DNA of 64,000 bases from CAYMEV01 sp964389675 [NCBI: uncultured Candidatus Sumerlaeota bacterium] (GTDB lineage: Bacteria; CAYMEV01). A model generated the notes under the pieces. It worked only from the letters and a program-made list of their open reading frames with translations. It was not told the DNA's origin and did not search any database. This document shows, piece after piece, positions 8,628 through 16,461 of the stretch; the first letter of the stretch is position 1; each line of letters starts with the position of its first letter. The DNA lies in NCBI GenBank assembly GCA_964389675.1, contig CAYMEV010000020.1, positions 1 to 64,000 on the forward strand, given 5' to 3'. Made by a program: the position numbers and the translations under genes.

Positions 8628-10316
8628 ATGTTTATTGATAATAACAATGATTTATTTGTTCCGGATTTCATAAAAAAGATAATTCACAGCATTAATATAG
8701 GTATTTCTCATCAATTTCTGCTATATGGGAATATAAATGATTTTTTTCGCATAGGTAAGGAATATATGCCCTTGAAGGAGGTCCTGAAGCTTATCTTTGC
8801 AAACAGGGAATTTGTATGTTTCTATAATCTTGCTTTGGGCATCTATTTTGATGATATGGAAAAAAGAAAGCTTTTTTTTGAAAAAATAGTAACAAGGGCA
8901 TCAAAATATTATGATGGCATACCGAGAGACCCGGATATTTCTCTTTTATACCTGGAGAAAGCTCTGAAACATGGCGAAGATATTCACAGAAAGACAGCGG
9001 TGATCATCGATTATCTTGAAAGCCTTGCTCCCTCGCAGTCAGTTACCGGCAGGAGCAAAATTGATGCAATTGCCATCTCAAGGTGGGCTAATGATCTGGA
9101 TATAGCAAAAAAGAAAAATACAGTCATTCTTATTACAAAGGATAAGGCAAATATAAGCGATGATCTTATCATAAGCAGTGTAGGTATGGATGTGATAGAG
9201 ATAAAAATGCCTGAACAGACAGATAGATTAGATTATTTGAATTATTTGAGCAAAAAACTGAAGATGGACTTAAAAGAAGATGAAATAAACAATATCAGTC
9301 TTGCTTCAGGAGGCTTATGCCTTCACCATCTTGAAAATATCATGCTTCAGGCAAAGGCTTACGGCAAGACCGTCGATCATGATCTTGTACTGGAACAGAA
9401 AATAAGGATAATCAATCAGGAATATTCTGATATAGTAGAGGTTGTAAATCCGAAATTCGGACTTGAATATGTCGGCGGGTTTGATTATATAAAGAACTAT
9501 CTGAAAAAGGTAGCGGAGAATATATCCCTGGGAAACTCGAAAACGGTTCCAATGGGTATAATAATAATGGGTCCTCCGGGGACTGGAAAGACTTTTTTGA
9601 TTGAATGCTTTGCAAAGGAATGCGGATTGCTGGTAGTAACAGCCAAAAATCTCAGGGATAAATATGTAGGGGAATCAGAGAAGAAACAGGAAAGATTTCA
9701 TTCATTGCTCAAGGCAATGGCACCGGTAATAGTCATTATTGATGAAAGTGAACAGCAGGAAGGATCAAGGACGGACAGTGAATCATCACAGCTTGACAAC
9801 AGGATAAGGGCAAAGAATTTCCATTTCTGGGGTGATGGGTCCAACCGAGGTAAGATAGTAAGGATTGATATCACAAACTGGCCGAATAAGATAGACCCTG
9901 CAATGAGGAGGTCCGGAAGGTCTGATGCAAAAATCCCTATATTATTCCCGTCAAAAGATGATATTTTTAAGATTATAAGGTCTATTACAAAAAAGCATAA
10001 ATTTATTGTTGAAGATATGGATCAGCGGTATTGGGAGGACAGGCTTTCAGGCTATACACCTGCAAATATAGAGCAGGTTCTGCTGATCTCACACGAATTT
10101 GCAGTCTCAGAAGGTTCGAAGGTCATTAGGAAAGAACACCTTGAAAAGGCATATAATGATTTCAGGCTTCCCAGGTATAACCAGGAAGAGATAGAAAGAA
10201 TGACCATTGCAGCATTGGAAGAAGCATCCAGGCGCTCCCTCATGCCGAAGGATGCTGAGAAGATACTTTCAGAATTAAGAAAAAAATATCCTGCTAGACC
10301 GTTTATGACTTCCTAA
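8628..10316 (+). CDS. Two-tier AAA ATPase with degenerate first domain
   Basis: A 562-residue cytosolic protein. The C-terminal AAA module is complete: Walker A GPPGTGKT near 315-322, a pore-loop-like KYVGESEK near 346-353, Walker B VIVIIDE near 368-374, a sensor-1-like region with DITNWPNKIDPAMRR, and an arginine-finger-type RRSGRSD near 427-433. Residues about 25-245 look like a second AAA-related fold with a Walker-B-like TAVIIDY near 123-129. That fold has no Walker A; FLLYGNINDFF occupies the expected place. The overall plan resembles Ycf46/CDC48-like ATPases that remodel proteins. Its stop codon lies in the first copy of a 33-bp tandem repeat. It is the last gene of the operon. Confidence 0.85.
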   Translation: MFIDNNNDLFVPDFIKKIIHSINIGISHQFLLYGNINDFFRIGKEYMPLKEVLKLIFANREFVCFYNLALGIYFDDMEKRKLFFEKIVTRASKYYDGIPRDPDISLLYLEKALKHGEDIHRKTAVIIDYLESLAPSQSVTGRSKIDAIAISRWANDLDIAKKKNTVILITKDKANISDDLIISSVGMDVIEIKMPEQTDRLDYLNYLSKKLKMDLKEDEINNISLASGGLCLHHLENIMLQAKAYGKTVDHDLVLEQKIRIINQEYSDIVEVVNPKFGLEYVGGFDYIKNYLKKVAENISLGNSKTVPMGIIIMGPPGTGKTFLIECFAKECGLLVVTAKNLRDKYVGESEKKQERFHSLLKAMAPVIVIIDESEQQEGSRTDSESSQLDNRIRAKNFHFWGDGSNRGKIVRIDITNWPNKIDPAMRRSGRSDAKIPILFPSKDDIFKIIRSITKKHKFIVEDMDQRYWEDRLSGYTPANIEQVLLISHEFAVSEGSKVIRKEHLEKAYNDFRLPRYNQEEIERMTIAALEEASRRSLMPKDAEKILSELRKKYPARPFMTS

Positions 10317-10393
10317 AAGTCATAGACCAGACCGTTTATGACTTCCTAAAAGTCATAGACCAGACCGTTTATGACTTCTTAAAAGGCATAAAC
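10296..10393. repeat. Three tandem 33-bp repeats containing hairpins, spanning two gene ends
   Basis: The unit beginning AGACCGTTTATGACTTCC is repeated at 10296-10328 and 10329-10361 with no difference, and again at 10362-10393 with a few substitutions. Each unit holds an inverted repeat, TATGACTT / AAGTCATA with a 5-base loop. Copy 1 contains the AAA gene's stop codon; copy 3 contains the stop and last codons of the AIM24 gene read on the other strand. The units may act as serial bidirectional terminators, although no T-run follows. Confidence 0.92.
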
Positions 10394-11046
10394 TTTGCGA
10401 GCAATTTTGCAAGCAGGCCCAGATTCCTTGTCTGTATCCATATTTTTCCAGGGCCGGTATATTCACATACAAGGCCTTCCCCTGAAGCAATGCTTGACAG
10501 GATTCCCTTTGATGCCTTTTTTAATGAATAATTGACAGTTTCTTCAAATGCAACTATATGGCCGGTATCGACTATATAATTTTCATTTGATGCAAGTTTT
10601 TTCTCCATGATTGCACCATAGGATTCCAGGAAAAGCTTGCCGGTGCCTCGGACAGTCTGTAAAAAAAGGCCCTCACCGCTTATTAAAGCCTTCATTGAGC
10701 CTTTTGTCGAGATTTCAAAGCCAGGATCACCAGCAAGGTATGCACCTGCCTGGGCATATATGAGTGAGTTATTAAGCTCGATCATCAGTATATCTCCAGG
10801 GGTTGCAGGCGCCAGGATAACCTCTCCGGGACCATCTGAAGCAGTCAGCAGCGATGCAAAAAATGACTCTCCTCCGACTGCTGCCTTTAATGCACCCATA
10901 ATACCCTTGCCTGTTGTTTTTGCCTCCAGGCTGACAGTCTTGGACATGGAAATCATTGCTCCAGCCTCAGCACGGAATTGTTCTCCCTTTTGCATTATGA
11001 GCCTGAGGGTAGAGAATACAGGTTCATGCTCAATAATAAACTCCAT
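10369..11046 (-). CDS. AIM24/TIGR00266 family protein
   Basis: A 225-residue soluble beta-rich protein of the AIM24 family. Recognisable features are the opening MEFIIEHEPVFSTL, the Gly-rich segments GEQFRAEAGAMISM and SGEGLFLQTVRGTGKLFLESYG, and the closing SGEGLVCEYTGPGKIWIQTR, which is the family's typical C-terminal signature. Family members are widespread in bacteria and archaea, and their biochemical role is not established; yeast AIM24 is mitochondrial. It is convergent with the AAA gene, and the last four codons plus stop fall in the third 33-bp repeat. A strong GGAGG site precedes the start (TAGGAGGCAGCATATA). Confidence 0.9.
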   Translation of the reverse strand: MEFIIEHEPVFSTLRLIMQKGEQFRAEAGAMISMSKTVSLEAKTTGKGIMGALKAAVGGESFFASLLTASDGPGEVILAPATPGDILMIELNNSLIYAQAGAYLAGDPGFEISTKGSMKALISGEGLFLQTVRGTGKLFLESYGAIMEKKLASNENYIVDTGHIVAFEETVNYSLKKASKGILSSIASGEGLVCEYTGPGKIWIQTRNLGLLAKLLAKFMPFKKS

Positions 11047-11349
11047 TATATGCTGCCTCCTATTTATTATTTACAATAACATATTACTAAGTTTGTTCAA
11101 ATTATGCAATTATAAATTATATATTTTTTTTTTGACCTGAAATTTATAAAAAAAATGTAATAGAATTAATTATGACAGATGAGTACTCTGTCCTGATCTC
11201 AAGCCTGTTTAATGCTTTTTTTTGTTTACAAATACAGAAAAATATTGCATATCTGAAACAATATTACAGGATTATCCTTATTAATGTTTAATAAGAAAAA
11301 AATAAAAAAATCTAAATCAAATAAATAAAACAAAAAAAGGAGAGTACAT
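11047..11349. other. AT-rich divergent intergenic region
   Basis: About 300 bases between the AIM24 gene (leaving leftward) and the DUF4214 gene (leaving rightward). It is very rich in A and T, with long homopolymer runs at 11125-11133 and 11305-11340. One sigma70-like promoter is listed separately, and a GGAG site precedes the DUF4214 start. I see no ORF, RNA gene or clear operator in it. Confidence 0.6.
11132..11161 (+). promoter_or_regulatory. Possible sigma70 promoter for the DUF4214 gene
   Basis: TTGACC (11132-11137) and TGTAAT (11156-11161) are separated by 18 bases and lie about 190 bases upstream of the start codon. The match is reasonable, but in sequence this AT-rich such boxes arise by chance. 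Confidence 0.3.
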
Positions 11350-12369
11350 ATGTTACGAAGGATTATATTGGTGATTTTATGCATCACCATGGTTTCAAGT
11401 ATTTTGCTTGCCGAACGTCCTATCTGGCCTCAAGCCAAAATCTTCGTAGGGGAGATGTATTTAAGGATTCTTGGGAGGCCTGGTACAAAAGAGTCTGTTA
11501 AGAACTATTCTGTGGCCCTAATAAAATGCAATATACAAAGAGAGGATATTATAAAGACCTTTTTCACCTCTGCAGAATACATAAACAAGGACAAATCACA
11601 TGCTGAGTTCATGTATGATGTATACTACAGCATACTAAGAAGGAACCCTGCACCCGGCGAACCCTTCGGATACATAAGGGCACTCCGGAATGGAAACCTT
11701 ACAAGGAGCCAGGTAATAGATTTATTCCTGAACAGCGAAGAGTATCTGTTGCAGATTGAACAATATGAAGATGACTGCATGATAGCTGAAAATGTAGCTT
11801 TTTATTATGTATTTCCAGATGGAGGGTATACTATCCAGGAATATTGTGACAGAATAGTCATTGACCTGCCTGAGCTCAATAAGTTTGAACTTATCCTCAA
11901 GGTTAAGGGCCTGGCTCATAATGATCCATGGCCTTTTAAGGGTCAGATCTATTTTCTGGCCGATGCAGCATCCTTTGGAGAAGATTGGGATAACAGCGCA
12001 TTGATAAGAAAGTATGGGCTGTACCCTGGTCTCGAATGGATGGCTAACCTTATGAAATGGTCATACACCCTTTCTGACCACTATGAGTGGGAAGAATTCC
12101 TTGATCCCGATGATTATGACCTGCCGGCATGGAACCCAAATACAATATATGAATTTAAGATTGTAGTAAATGGTGATTATAACTATGGTGTTCAGCTGTG
12201 GCTGAACGGACAGCTGCTCAGGGCAAGCGCTCAGACAGTTCCGTGGACACCGGTTGACCAGGAAATCTATTGCGGAAGCCCCTCCTGTGAATGGGATGAG
12301 GGAGCAGGATACGGTTCTATTCCTGGAGCAACATACATATCAATCAAGATGATTGACCTGGAAGATTAA
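11350..12369 (+). CDS. Secreted protein with DUF4214 domain
   Basis: A 339-residue exported protein. A Sec signal peptide spans about 1-21 (ILVILCITMVSSILLAE). Residues about 30-140 form a DUF4214-type helical domain with YLRILGRPGT and the typical second unit YYSILRRNPAPGEPFGYI and FLNSEEY. The C-terminal 190 residues are aromatic- and Asp-rich with a beta-sandwich look (WNPNTIYEFKIVVNGDYNYG, QLWLNGQLL), which suggests a ligand-binding module, not identified. DUF4214 often occurs in extracellular proteins linked to adhesion or surface sugars. It stands alone between a promoter-like sequence and a strong terminator, so it is probably monocistronic. Confidence 0.78.
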   Translation: MLRRIILVILCITMVSSILLAERPIWPQAKIFVGEMYLRILGRPGTKESVKNYSVALIKCNIQREDIIKTFFTSAEYINKDKSHAEFMYDVYYSILRRNPAPGEPFGYIRALRNGNLTRSQVIDLFLNSEEYLLQIEQYEDDCMIAENVAFYYVFPDGGYTIQEYCDRIVIDLPELNKFELILKVKGLAHNDPWPFKGQIYFLADAASFGEDWDNSALIRKYGLYPGLEWMANLMKWSYTLSDHYEWEEFLDPDDYDLPAWNPNTIYEFKIVVNGDYNYGVQLWLNGQLLRASAQTVPWTPVDQEIYCGSPSCEWDEGAGYGSIPGATYISIKMIDLED

Positions 12370-12386
12370 AAAGAACCTTTTAATAG

Positions 12387-12421
12387 AAAACCCCTTAGCA
12401 TTGGGCTAAGGGGTTTTTTTT
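12387..12421 (+). terminator. Rho-independent terminator
   Basis: A perfect 10-bp stem, AACCCCTTAG (12389-12398) paired with CTAAGGGGTT (12406-12415), has a 7-base loop and is followed by eight T. It sits 18 bases after the DUF4214 stop codon. Confidence 0.95.
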
Positions 12422-12493
12422 ATAAAAAATTGGACATCCGAAAATAACTGTAATATCATCATTAGATCATTTTTTCACTTGATGAGGATAATA

Positions 12494-14512
12494 ATGGTTT
12501 GTGATGCCATAAACATTCCTGGTACCGGAATATTCATCATCATCAGAGAACTTGCAGCAATTGTTATTACATATACCCTCTTTGGTCTTCCGGCATTATT
12601 GTTTATAATAAAAAAGAAAACAGAACCGATAATCAGCATTATCCTGGTTTTTGTATCGATTTTTGTCTCTAAAATATCTTATATCCTATGGCTGAATTTC
12701 ATCTCAAAAAATGTGTTTATATGGATTATCTTCCATCTGTTTTTTTCAATATTGCTGTATTTGATCCAAAGCAGATATATAAGTACAGCTGTCTGTGAAA
12801 ATACTGACAGGCTGAAAAAAGCAGATTTAATTGCATTATTAACTATTATTTCGATTACTGCCCTTTTTACTGTTATACCTCAATCCAGGATTGCAGCCCC
12901 GAAAGAAAACACTTATATAGTAAGGGCATATTTTGTCCCTGATTATTTAAAACATGTTGCTCTTTCAGCTGAGATCTCAAAGGGAGACATGCCACCGGAC
13001 AATCCTTTTGTGACCGGGAATAAACTTCATTATTACTGGATTTATTATTTATTCCCTGCTTTTGGATATAACCTGTTATCAAGGCATGGTTCTCTGCTGA
13101 GATTAAATATATTTTCCAATCTGCTGGCAAATATATTCCTTATTTTTAGCATTTATGCTTTCTCAAAAAAGTATATGAAGAGCATCACAAAAAAATCTGT
13201 TCTGATATTTGCCTTTATATTTGCCTCATCATATGAAGGAATTTTGTACCTTTTAGAAAGCCTCAAAAGCAAAGCAGATATCCTTTCAAATTTTATAAAT
13301 TATAATATTGACGGTCTTACAAGATGGAGATACGGACAGCCCCAGATTGATACGATTTACCGGTCTTTTCTCTATACTCCGCAGCAGCAGATAGGTTTTG
13401 CAGGTCTTCTGATATTTATCTTCCTTTTAACAGAAAAAGGCAGAAAAACAGCATCAAACTCAAACATTATCATAATTCCAGTTATAACAGGAATTGTATT
13501 AGGCTACAATTTCTTCTGCGGCTTATATATGGCTTTGTGGTTTTTTGTTATTTATCCCATATTCCTTTGTATAAAGGAAAGGAATATTTTAGAAATTATA
13601 AAGAGACAGGCCCTTTCTTTTATTGTTTTTATCATATTCCCTGTTTTTTATAAAATCCTGGATATGCTTCTGGAGAGCAGGAATCCATTATTGATCGGTT
13701 TTAATATCTACAGGCCTTTTAACATGATAATGATATTTTTAATAAATTTCAGCTGGTTATGGATACCTGTTGTATTCTTTTGCTGTTTTCCAATAATAAA
13801 ATCCATAAAGAAAAAAAGGGCTGATATTGACATTGACATGATTAAGTTTATATCGATGATTCTGCTGGCAGTATCTTTGATCTTTTTCATCCAGATCAGG
13901 GGATTTGAAGCGGATATGGGTCTTAAAATAGGCCAGGTCCTTAATATTATTCTGTTTGCAGGCTTTCTGTATCTATGCAGTATGTTGAAAAGAAGAATCT
14001 TGTTTTTATGCTTTATCTTATTATTTATACCAGGTTTAATGACCTCAATAATTGATTTTGCCAACAGCTGCGATATTAAGAATGCTCCAGGTATGTTCCT
14101 GACATTTTTCAGGGCAGAAGATATATGTGCTATGAGGCATATAAAGGAAAATATAAATAAGGATGCAGTTATACAGGCCCTTCCTGAAAGAGATGATAAA
14201 AGGGCATCAATTATCCCTGTCTTTGGTGAAAGAAGAACTGCCCTTGCTGATGAGATGCATTCAAAAATATATATGCTGGATGAGATGGATATTTATGAAA
14301 AAAGAAAAGAAAAGATTTATGAAATGTTTTATGCCGATGAAATGGAAGATGTATATCATATTGCTGAGGAATATGGAATTGATTATCTGTTTGTTGGAAC
14401 CAAAGAAAGAGATATTCCAGAAATTGTTGAGAACCTGGACCGGTTTCCCAAGGCATATGAGGGTTATGGTACAACCCTTTATGATGTTAAAAGGGTAAAT
14501 TCAAAGAAATAA
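12494..14512 (+). CDS. Large polytopic membrane protein, GT-C-like
   Basis: An approximately 672-residue protein with at least a dozen hydrophobic segments and a soluble C-terminal domain of about 110 residues (ending EYGIDYLFVGTKERDI). The lumenal-type loop PPDNPFVTGNKLHYYWIYY after the first helices resembles the DUF2298/GT-C class of membrane glycosyltransferases that use polyprenyl-linked sugars. That assignment is tentative. TTG at 12479 and ATG at 12482 are possible earlier starts without a ribosome site; GAGG at 12484-12487 favours ATG at 12494. It is convergent, 16 bases apart, with the GH99-like gene, suggesting shared surface-glycan metabolism. Confidence 0.7.
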   Translation: MVCDAINIPGTGIFIIIRELAAIVITYTLFGLPALLFIIKKKTEPIISIILVFVSIFVSKISYILWLNFISKNVFIWIIFHLFFSILLYLIQSRYISTAVCENTDRLKKADLIALLTIISITALFTVIPQSRIAAPKENTYIVRAYFVPDYLKHVALSAEISKGDMPPDNPFVTGNKLHYYWIYYLFPAFGYNLLSRHGSLLRLNIFSNLLANIFLIFSIYAFSKKYMKSITKKSVLIFAFIFASSYEGILYLLESLKSKADILSNFINYNIDGLTRWRYGQPQIDTIYRSFLYTPQQQIGFAGLLIFIFLLTEKGRKTASNSNIIIIPVITGIVLGYNFFCGLYMALWFFVIYPIFLCIKERNILEIIKRQALSFIVFIIFPVFYKILDMLLESRNPLLIGFNIYRPFNMIMIFLINFSWLWIPVVFFCCFPIIKSIKKKRADIDIDMIKFISMILLAVSLIFFIQIRGFEADMGLKIGQVLNIILFAGFLYLCSMLKRRILFLCFILLFIPGLMTSIIDFANSCDIKNAPGMFLTFFRAEDICAMRHIKENINKDAVIQALPERDDKRASIIPVFGERRTALADEMHSKIYMLDEMDIYEKRKEKIYEMFYADEMEDVYHIAEEYGIDYLFVGTKERDIPEIVENLDRFPKAYEGYGTTLYDVKRVNSKK

Positions 14513-14528
14513 ATTTTTTTGCTTAGCT

Positions 14529-16454
14529 TTATTTGAAAGCAGTATTATCCACCAGATTTTTATGCAGTTCCAGAAACCGGAAGCCATAATTTTTTGAAGG
14601 AATGATTGCATTGCCTTCTGTGCATTCGTTCCATGTTGCAATAAATATTATTTCCGGGTTTTTTGCAACAGCCAGCCTATAGCTTTGAATATACAGACTG
14701 TTTGTGACACCTGGCTGTGTCCAGTCAGGGTGGACATACCTGTCATCATATCCGCAGAAAATGACCGGGAAGAACTTTATATCCATCCTTGTGTGTTTTG
14801 AAAGCTGAAAGAATTTATCGTATATTTTTAATAGAGACTGGAATATATCATATGTGTCATATTTGGGGCCATAGTAGAGTTTTTCTGCATCGTGGGCTGT
14901 ATAGAATGTAAAACTGTCGGTATAGGGCAGCATATTATAGAATGCCCTTTCTGAAGCTGCGCCTATGTCAGCTGCGATACCTATATTGAGGCCAAGCGCG
15001 GAAAAAATATTTGACATGACCTGATGATACTGGTTTTCCATGTCCCAGGTTGAACCAACCGCATAAAGGTATACAAGAGGTATGCCGTTTCTTTTGTAAT
15101 AAGAGGGGTAATCAAAATGGGCCGGTATAAATTCAGTCTCGCTTTTCAAAAGGTTCATTTCGATAATATTAGGGCTGACCGGTCTATTTAATGCTATGGT
15201 ACTATTAAATACATCTCTCAGGAATCTGTGATATATCGTTATGCCATCCAGAAAAAAGATTATTTTAAAATCCTTTTCTGCGGCAGCATCAAGAAGTATC
15301 CTGTATCTTTCCGGGGCATTTCTGTCTGATACCCCGAAATATTCAACGCAGAATCCATCTATCCCATATCTTTTAGCTATATCTATTTCCCAGTTAACCT
15401 GCTCTTTTGAAAAGTGATAATCATCCCAAAGCGGATTGATGGTAAATTTTGACCTTTCTTCAGGGATATACCATGGATAGTAGAATGCAAAGAAAAGAGG
15501 TCTCTTTCGTTCTTCTTTGAATTTCTCATCAATGATCAGTTTCGGGTTGATGAGTGTAATTTCATCTGTATTGCCGGAAAGCTTTACAGGATCTATATGC
15601 AGCCGATAAGCCCCGGGAATATCAGATGTCTTTTTATCAAATATCGTGATACTATGACTTCCCTTTGTGTGAGGCAGTTTAATACTGCAGGTAGAGTCAC
15701 TTTCGCTGCCCAGGGGGTAAAGGCTGAGCCTGATGTCATACTCGTAATTTTGTTTTAGAGAATATGAAATTTCAGTATTATCATGAAGGTAGACTGTGTA
15801 CCTTACAGACTGCTTGTTTCCTATTGTCAGCCTGTTCTTATCCTTGATATTAAATAATGATTTAGCCGTATATATTTTTATATCCCTCAGCATTATGCTG
15901 AGTGTGCGAATATCTTCAGGGTTGGCTGATTTCTCAGCATACAATGCATTGATCTTAAGCTTGTTTTTCCCATTTCTGAGAGAACCTTTTGTTTCAAAAG
16001 CAACAGAGTGAAGATGGCTGTGAATTTTCCTTCTTCCAAGGAATTTTCCATTAAGATATACGCTTATTATCTGAGATAATTTCTCATTTTTAATGGATAA
16101 GAGGTCAAAAATGATATATCCCTCCTCGGCCAGCTTATTTTCAAAACTGAGCTCTGATTCCTTAGCTGTCATCCATCTGCCTATGCCACTGTCAAAATCA
16201 TGATGCCACCCTTTGCCAAAAGAGAGGGTTTTGTCTTCTTTGTAAAGCGATTTGATCTCTTCACAGGGCAGGCTGGAACCGGGGAAAATATCATAAAACC
16301 TTGAGAGGTCCAGAATAGTCTTATTATTATCTTCAATTTTTACAGGTTCTTCATTACTGCCTAAATACAGATTAAAAAGCATATACAGACCACAAACCAG
16401 AATGGTCAAGCCTGATAATAATATAAGAATACCTGTAAGAAATCTTTTTTTCAT
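14529..16454 (-). CDS. Membrane-anchored GH99/WbsX-like glycan enzyme
   Basis: A 641-residue protein with one N-terminal membrane helix (about 7-30; signal anchor). The middle part (about 80-310) is beta-rich with carbohydrate-binding character. The C-terminal part from about 335 carries the GH99-like/WbsX signature: FFAFYYPWY, then GIDGFCVEYFG, and near the end TWNECTEGNAIIPS (usually TWNEWAEGN). Members act on or near mannose-type and O-antigen glycans as endo-glycosidases or are annotated as WbsX glycosyltransferase-like. Its start lies only 7 bases after the hypF stop, so it may be transcribed with the pdx-hyp genes, although its role is clearly extracytoplasmic. Confidence 0.8.
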   Translation of the reverse strand: MKKRFLTGILILLSGLTILVCGLYMLFNLYLGSNEEPVKIEDNNKTILDLSRFYDIFPGSSLPCEEIKSLYKEDKTLSFGKGWHHDFDSGIGRWMTAKESELSFENKLAEEGYIIFDLLSIKNEKLSQIISVYLNGKFLGRRKIHSHLHSVAFETKGSLRNGKNKLKINALYAEKSANPEDIRTLSIMLRDIKIYTAKSLFNIKDKNRLTIGNKQSVRYTVYLHDNTEISYSLKQNYEYDIRLSLYPLGSESDSTCSIKLPHTKGSHSITIFDKKTSDIPGAYRLHIDPVKLSGNTDEITLINPKLIIDEKFKEERKRPLFFAFYYPWYIPEERSKFTINPLWDDYHFSKEQVNWEIDIAKRYGIDGFCVEYFGVSDRNAPERYRILLDAAAEKDFKIIFFLDGITIYHRFLRDVFNSTIALNRPVSPNIIEMNLLKSETEFIPAHFDYPSYYKRNGIPLVYLYAVGSTWDMENQYHQVMSNIFSALGLNIGIAADIGAASERAFYNMLPYTDSFTFYTAHDAEKLYYGPKYDTYDIFQSLLKIYDKFFQLSKHTRMDIKFFPVIFCGYDDRYVHPDWTQPGVTNSLYIQSYRLAVAKNPEIIFIATWNECTEGNAIIPSKNYGFRFLELHKNLVDNTAFK

Positions 16455-16461
16455 ATACTGC

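Noticed and set aside
10637-11140. 167-residue open frame on the plus strand opposite the AIM24 gene
   Set aside because: Antisense to a recognised family, Pro/Ser-rich translation, no ribosome site.
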